Of a stretch of DNA of 59,754 nt, positions 55,204-59,754 are shown piece by piece; the stretch's first letter is position 1; every line of letters starts with the position of its first letter. Origin of the DNA: Salibaculum griseiflavum (GTDB lineage Bacteria > Pseudomonadota > Alphaproteobacteria > Rhodobacterales > Rhodobacteraceae); assembly GCF_003129565.1 (NCBI RefSeq), contig NZ_QETF01000019.1, forward strand, positions 1-59,754. Reading direction: 5' to 3'. A model generated the notes under the pieces. The model was not told the DNA's origin and did no database searches. It saw only the letters and a program-made list of their open reading frames with translations. Made by a program: the position numbers and the translations under genes.

Positions 55204-56088
55204 ATGACCACCTATCCCGTCAACATGGACATCAAACCCGAAGTCCAGGCGTTCTTCGATGACGCCACCAACACGATCTCCTACATCGTGAAGGATCCCA
55301 CCTCGAACAGCTGCGCCATCGTCGACAGCGTCATGGACATCGACTATGCCGCCGGCCGGATCACCTATGACCACGCCGACGAGCTCATCCGCCAGGTCCA
55401 GGAGCAAGGCCTGAAGCTGGAATGGATCATCGAGACCCACGTGCACGCAGACCACCTGTCCGCGGCGCCCTACATCCAGGAGAAGATCGGCGGCAAGATC
55501 GGCATCGGCTCCAAGATCATGGTCGTTCAGGACACCTTCGGAAAGGTCTTCAACGAAGGCACCGAATTCCAGCGCGATGGCTCGCAATTCGACGCCCTGT
55601 TCGAGGATGGCGACACCTACATGGTCGGCAACATGCCCGTTTTCGCCATGTATACGCCCGGCCACACCCCGGCCTGCATGGTCCACGTGATGGGCGATGC
55701 TGCCTTCGTGGGTGACACGCTGTTCATGCCCGATGGCGGTTCGGCCCGTGCCGACTTCCCCGGCGGCGACGCGGCCACGCTCTATGACAGCATCCAGAAG
55801 GTGCTGACCCTGCCCGACGAAACCCGCCTGTTCATGTGCCACGATTACGGCCCGAACGGCCGCGACATTCAGTGGGAAACCACCGTTGGCGAGGAAAAAG
55901 AGCACAACATCCATGTCGGCGGCGGCAAGACCAAAGAAGAATTCGTCAAGTTCCGCACCGAGCGCGATGCCCAGCTGGACATGCCCAAGCTGATCATCCC
56001 GTCGCTTCAGGTGAACATGCGGGCGGGCGAGATCCCGACCGACAAGGACGGCAACCCGATGCTGAAGGTTCCGGTCAACGGCCTGTAA
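55204..56088 (+). CDS. blh: Persulfide dioxygenase-like metallo-beta-lactamase protein (Blh type)
   Basis: This enzyme type oxidises glutathione persulfide or other sulfane sulfur to sulfite with non-haem iron. The 294 residues carry the metal motif H79-x-H81-x-D83-H84 (THVHADHL), later AMYTPGHTPACM and GDTLFMPDGGSARADFPGG, and the MCHDYGPNGR end found in Blh/ETHE1-like proteins of BigR operons. AGGAGGA precedes the ATG. Placed between the transporter and SQR genes, it should remove sulfane sulfur made by SQR. Confidence 0.9.
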   Translation: MTTYPVNMDIKPEVQAFFDDATNTISYIVKDPTSNSCAIVDSVMDIDYAAGRITYDHADELIRQVQEQGLKLEWIIETHVHADHLSAAPYIQEKIGGKIGIGSKIMVVQDTFGKVFNEGTEFQRDGSQFDALFEDGDTYMVGNMPVFAMYTPGHTPACMVHVMGDAAFVGDTLFMPDGGSARADFPGGDAATLYDSIQKVLTLPDETRLFMCHDYGPNGRDIQWETTVGEEKEHNIHVGGGKTKEEFVKFRTERDAQLDMPKLIIPSLQVNMRAGEIPTDKDGNPMLKVPVNGL

Positions 56089-56118
56089 GCGAAGCGAACG
56101 GGACAAGAGGATAGAGCA

Positions 56119-57792
56119 ATGGAATTCAAGACCATCACCGACGCGATCACCGTCAGCCCGCAAATCTGCCCCGATGACCTGACGGCCATCAAGGAGGCGG
56201 GCTACCGCGCGATCATCTGCAACCGCCCCGACGGCGAAGCGTCGGACCAGCCCACCTTCGAGGAGATCGAGGCGGCGGCGGAGAAGGTCGGTCTTGAGGC
56301 CCGTTACCTTCCTATCGTCGCCGGCAAGGTCAGCGATGCGGATGCCGAGGATTTCGGCACCGCCCTGACCGAACTGCCGGGGCCGGTCCTGGCCTATTGC
56401 CGGACCGGCACCCGCTCGGCCACGCTGTGGTCGCTGTCCAGCGCCAAGACTTTGGAACCGTCCGATATCCTGTCCAAGACCAAGGCCGCCGGCTACGACA
56501 TGGCCGGGGTCGTGCGTCGCATCGTGAACGGCGGCAAGACGCCCACCGATACCGGCGATGCCAAGTATGACATCGTGATCGTCGGTGGCGGCGCCGCCGG
56601 CATTGCCGCGGCCTCGTCCATCCTGCAGCGTCGGCAAGGGCTGGAGATCGCCCTGATCGACCCGGCCGATATCCACTACTATCAGCCCGGCTGGACGATG
56701 GTTGGCGGCGGCGTCTTCGATGCCTCGACCACCGCCAAGACCATGGGCAGCCTGATCCCCAAGGGTGTGCATTGGCTGAAGTCCGCGGTCGCGGCCTTCG
56801 AACCCAAGGACAATGCCGTGGTGCTGGATGGCTGCCGCGTCGTGAAATACGACCGGCTGATCGTCGCCCCCGGCCTGAAGCTGGATTGGGGCGCCGTGGA
56901 CGGGCTGGTCGAAACGCTGGGCAAGAACGGCGTGACTTCCAATTACCGCTATGACCTGGCGCCCTATACTTGGGAACTGGTCAAGGGGCTGAAACAGGGC
57001 CGCGCCCTCTTCACCCAGCCACCCATGCCGATCAAGTGCGCGGGTGCGCCGCAAAAGGCCATGTATCTCTCGGCCAACAACTGGGAAGAGATGGGCGTTC
57101 TCGACAAGATCGACATCCAGTTCATGAATGCCGGCGGCGCGCTGTTCGGCATCAAGGATTACGTCCCCGCGCTGGAAAGCTATGTCGAACGCTACGGGGC
57201 CAAGCTGAATTTCTTCCACAACCTGATCGCCGTGGATGGCCCGGCCAGGCAGGCGACCTTCAAGGTCACTGCGCCAGATGAAGAGGACCGCGAGGTCACA
57301 CTCGATTTCGACATGCTGCACGTGACCCCGCCGCAGACCGCGCCGGATTTCATCCGCGTCTCGCCGCTGGCGGATGCCGCTGGCTGGGTCGATGTCGACC
57401 AGGCGACGCTGCGCCACAAGGAATTCGACAATATCTGGTCCCTGGGCGACGTGATGAACGCCCCCAATGCCAAGACCGCCGCCGCCGCGCGGATGCAGGC
57501 CCCCGTCGTCGCAGCCAACGTCGTCGCCGACATAGACGGCCACGGCGCACAGCTGCAATACAATGGCTACGGCTCCTGCCCGCTGACCGTGGAAAAAGGC
57601 AAGATCGTGCTGGCCGAGTTCGGCTATGGCGGCGCGCTGCTGCCGTCCTTCCCGAAATGGCTGATCAACGGCGAAAAACCGTCGCGCCTGGCATGGCTGC
57701 TCAAGGAACAGGTGCTGCCGCCAGTCTATTGGCGCGCCATGCTCCGGGGCCGCGAGTGGCTGGCCCGACCCGAAAAGATCAGCGCCAGCTGA
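56119..57792 (+). CDS. DUF442-sulfide:quinone oxidoreductase fusion
   Basis: The 557 residues join two parts. Residues 1-130 are a DUF442 (TIGR01244) phosphatase/rhodanese-like domain with C94-R-T-G-T-R99. Residues 148-557 are a type II sulfide:quinone oxidoreductase with FAD loop VGGGAAG (155-161) and the two redox cysteines Cys307 (KCAGAPQK) and Cys487 (GSCPLTV). Sulfide is oxidised at the membrane and the sulfane sulfur may be passed to the DUF442 domain. The fusion order is known from BigR operons of other alphaproteobacteria. Confidence 0.92.
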   Translation: MEFKTITDAITVSPQICPDDLTAIKEAGYRAIICNRPDGEASDQPTFEEIEAAAEKVGLEARYLPIVAGKVSDADAEDFGTALTELPGPVLAYCRTGTRSATLWSLSSAKTLEPSDILSKTKAAGYDMAGVVRRIVNGGKTPTDTGDAKYDIVIVGGGAAGIAAASSILQRRQGLEIALIDPADIHYYQPGWTMVGGGVFDASTTAKTMGSLIPKGVHWLKSAVAAFEPKDNAVVLDGCRVVKYDRLIVAPGLKLDWGAVDGLVETLGKNGVTSNYRYDLAPYTWELVKGLKQGRALFTQPPMPIKCAGAPQKAMYLSANNWEEMGVLDKIDIQFMNAGGALFGIKDYVPALESYVERYGAKLNFFHNLIAVDGPARQATFKVTAPDEEDREVTLDFDMLHVTPPQTAPDFIRVSPLADAAGWVDVDQATLRHKEFDNIWSLGDVMNAPNAKTAAAARMQAPVVAANVVADIDGHGAQLQYNGYGSCPLTVEKGKIVLAEFGYGGALLPSFPKWLINGEKPSRLAWLLKEQVLPPVYWRAMLRGREWLARPEKISAS

Positions 57793-57892
57793 TTCCACCC
57801 CCCACCGGAGCCCGAGATCCGGGCTCCAGAACGGGCTGGCGGGGTCTCCCTGCCCTGCCAGTCCTGTTTCTTATCGATAGAGGCCCTTCGTG

Positions 57893-59623
57893 ATGCGCGC
57901 ATTGACCAGATACCTGCCGATCCTGACCTGGGGTCGCACCTATGACCGCAACGCCCTGTCCAACGACCTGATCGCCGCGGTCATCGTCACCATCATGCTG
58001 ATCCCGCAATCGCTGGCCTATGCGCTGTTGGCGGGCCTGCCGCCCGAGGCGGGGATCTATGCCTCGATCGTGCCGATCATGCTCTACTCGATCTTCGGCA
58101 CCAGCCGGGCGCTGGCCGTCGGCCCGGTCGCCGTGGTCTCGCTCATGACCGCCGCGGCCATCGGCGAGGTCGCCCAGCAAGGCACGGCCGGCTACGCCGC
58201 CGCTGCGTTGACCCTCGCGGGACTTTCGGGGGCCATGCTGCTCACCCTGGGCTTTCTTCGGCTCGGGTTCCTGGCGAATTTCCTGTCACATCCCGTCATC
58301 GCCGGGTTCATCACCGCGTCGGGCATCCTGATCGCGACCAGCCAGCTCAAGCATATCTTCGGCATCGACGCCTCGGGCCACACCCTGCCCCACCTTCTGG
58401 AAAGCCTGTTCCACCACCTCTCGCAGATCAACTGGATCACGCTGGCCATCGGCGCCGCGGCCACCGGTTTCCTGTTCTGGGTGCGCAAGGGCCTGAAGCC
58501 GCTGCTCCTCAACGCTGGCCTTGGCCCGCGCCTCGCCGACATCCTGACCAAGGCAGGCCCGGTCGCCGCCGTCGTCGTGACGACCCTTCTGGCCGGGGTT
58601 TTCAGACTGGACACAGCCGGTGTGCAGATCGTGGGCGCCGTGCCGCAGGCCCTGCCCCCCTTCACCCTGCCCGACACCTCGATGGAGCTGATCCGTGCGC
58701 TGTTCATGCCCGCGCTGCTGATCTCGATCATCGGCTTCGTCGAATCCATCTCGGTCGCCCAGACCCTGGCCGCCAAGAAACGCCAGCGGATCGACCCCGA
58801 CCAGGAACTGATCGGCCTGGGCGCGGCCAATATCGGCGCGGCCTTCACCGGGGGCTACCCGGTCACCGGCGGTTTCGCCCGGTCGGTCGTCAATTTCGAC
58901 GCCGGTGCCGAAACGCCCGCCGCCGGTGCCTTCACCGCCATCGGCCTGGCCATCGCCGCCGTTGCACTGACCCCGCTGATCTACTTCCTGCCCAAGGCCA
59001 CGCTGGCGGCCACGATCATCGTCGCCGTGCTGTCCCTTGTCGATCTCGGCATCCTCAAACGCGCCTGGACCTATTCGCGCGCCGATTTCGCCGCCGTGCT
59101 GGCCACCATCCTGCTGACCCTTGCTTTCGGCGTGGAAACCGGCGTCAGCGCCGGCGTGGTCCTGTCCATCGCCCTGCATCTCTACAAGACCTCCAAGCCC
59201 CACGTGGCCGAGGTGGGCCTGGTCGAGGGAACCGAGCATTTCCGCAACATCCGCCGCCACAAGGTGCTGACCCATCCGCGTGTCATCACCCTGCGGGTGG
59301 ATGAAAGCCTCTATTTTGCCAATGCCCGCTTCCTCGAAGACTACCTCTATGACCGCGTGGCCGAGGATTGCGGCCTGTCCGACGTGATCCTGCAATGCAC
59401 GGCCATCAACGAGGTGGACATGTCCGCGCTCGAAAGCCTGGAAGCCATCAACACCCGTCTCAAGGGGCTCGGCATCCGCCTGCACCTGTCCGAAGTCAAA
59501 GGCCCGGTCATGGACCGCCTGCGCCGGTCGCATTTCCTGGATGAACTGGGCGGCAAGGTGTTTCTGACGCAATATGAAGCCTGGACACACCTTACACGAC
59601 CGCCCCGCCCGAAAGCCGCCTGA
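57893..59623 (+). CDS. SulP-family anion transporter with STAS domain
   Basis: The 576 residues (ATG at 57893, a GTG just before it is an alternative) have a 12- to 14-helix SulP core starting DLIAAVIVTIMLIPQSLAYALLAGLPPEAGIY and a C-terminal STAS domain (about 440-560) with SLYFANARFLEDYL and INEVDMSALESLEAI. SulP proteins move sulfate, bicarbonate or related anions. Next to SQR and the persulfide dioxygenase-like gene, export of sulfite or sulfate is plausible. It lies 100 bases after the SQR gene, so it may also have its own promoter. Confidence 0.9.
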   Translation: MRALTRYLPILTWGRTYDRNALSNDLIAAVIVTIMLIPQSLAYALLAGLPPEAGIYASIVPIMLYSIFGTSRALAVGPVAVVSLMTAAAIGEVAQQGTAGYAAAALTLAGLSGAMLLTLGFLRLGFLANFLSHPVIAGFITASGILIATSQLKHIFGIDASGHTLPHLLESLFHHLSQINWITLAIGAAATGFLFWVRKGLKPLLLNAGLGPRLADILTKAGPVAAVVVTTLLAGVFRLDTAGVQIVGAVPQALPPFTLPDTSMELIRALFMPALLISIIGFVESISVAQTLAAKKRQRIDPDQELIGLGAANIGAAFTGGYPVTGGFARSVVNFDAGAETPAAGAFTAIGLAIAAVALTPLIYFLPKATLAATIIVAVLSLVDLGILKRAWTYSRADFAAVLATILLTLAFGVETGVSAGVVLSIALHLYKTSKPHVAEVGLVEGTEHFRNIRRHKVLTHPRVITLRVDESLYFANARFLEDYLYDRVAEDCGLSDVILQCTAINEVDMSALESLEAINTRLKGLGIRLHLSEVKGPVMDRLRRSHFLDELGGKVFLTQYEAWTHLTRPPRPKAA

Positions 59624-59663
59624 CCCAAAGCCCCCTGACCCAAGCTCCCTGACCCTCATCTCG

Positions 59664-59754
59664 CCCGAAATACTCCGGGGGTCTGGGGGCAGCGCCCCCA
59701 GCCGGGCGGCTCGCCAAGCGAGCCGAAACCCGGGGCGCAGACCGGCGGATCGGG
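59664..59754. repeat. Palindromic G/C-rich intergenic repeat (REP-like), copy 2 (cut by window end)
   Basis: Downstream of the SulP gene come GAAATACTCCGGGGG, GGGGGC-AGC-GCCCCC, and then GGCTCG-CCAAG-CGAGCC, all dyads. The first two blocks recur in the same order beside pccB at 26472. It could serve as a terminator or as a binding site for a nucleoid protein. The element reaches or passes the window end. Confidence 0.65.

Noticed and set aside
55147-57798. An 883-residue minus-strand frame opposite the dioxygenase-like and SQR genes
   Set aside because: It covers two well-supported genes in full and reads as low-complexity H/D/G/R-rich sequence.

Overview
The window is a dense, GC-rich stretch of an alphaproteobacterial chromosome. 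Gene content points to the Rhodobacteraceae, most likely the marine Roseobacter group: a methylmalonyl-CoA cluster with a PccR/ScfR-type regulator, choline-sulfate and choline use linked to sarcosine oxidase, a short alphaproteobacterial-type prolyl-tRNA synthetase, HdaA, and family-restricted small proteins (DUF2937, DUF4174, DUF6497-like). I saw no rRNA, tRNA, CRISPR array, phage genes or replication origin. The only clear mobile DNA is the end of an IS5-family element at the left edge.

Layout. 1-127: IS5-type transposase C-terminus and element end. 393-2602: two c-type cytochromes, a lipoprotein with an HExxH motif and a DUF3047 protein. 2684-7670 (minus): proS, DUF2937, lolC/E, lolD and an Ldh2-type dehydrogenase. 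7849-10272: fasciclin protein, PerM-type permease and hdaA. 10315-15230: ppk and ppx, separated by three small membrane/envelope genes. 15227-18434 (minus): small exported protein, EEP-family phosphatase/nuclease, TerB-DnaJ protein, VOC protein and GNAT acetyltransferase.

18552-30958 is the propionyl-CoA locus: mcm, pccA and pccB on the minus strand with several small exported or membrane proteins between them, then a divergent Bcr/CflA exporter and pccR. Propionyl-CoA is carboxylated by PccAB and isomerised by Mcm. The epimerase of the pathway is not in the window. TTTGCAAA-like sites lie in front of pccB and pccR; those at pccB fall on a strict 8-bp register.

31016-46586 is an osmolyte/methylamine region. 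BetC, BetA and BetB (minus, with BetI) take choline-O-sulfate to glycine betaine. ChoXWV (plus) is a choline ABC importer diverging from betI across a BetI-like palindrome. SoxBDAG (minus) oxidises sarcosine, and a glutamate-family dehydrogenase lies upstream of it. The demethylation steps from glycine betaine to sarcosine are not present here.

46938-49871 holds three Tad-type pseudopilin-like proteins (one with a vWA domain) without any Tad secretion machinery. 50072-54107 carries a TetR regulator, a small lipoprotein, homoserine dehydrogenase, a chloramphenicol-acetyltransferase-like protein and glpX. 54296-59623 is a sulfide/persulfide module: two YeeE/YedE-type membrane proteins, a persulfide-dioxygenase-like metallo-beta-lactamase protein, a DUF442-sulfide:quinone oxidoreductase fusion and a SulP anion transporter. 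Its expected ArsR-type regulator is not in the window. The right end carries a G/C-rich palindromic repeat related to one beside pccB.

I did not find a wholly unknown multi-gene system. The least explained items are the phased operator array at pccB, the small-gene insertion between ppk and ppx, the exported small proteins inside the pcc cluster, the solitary Tad triad and the AT-rich dyads in front of the sulfide operon.
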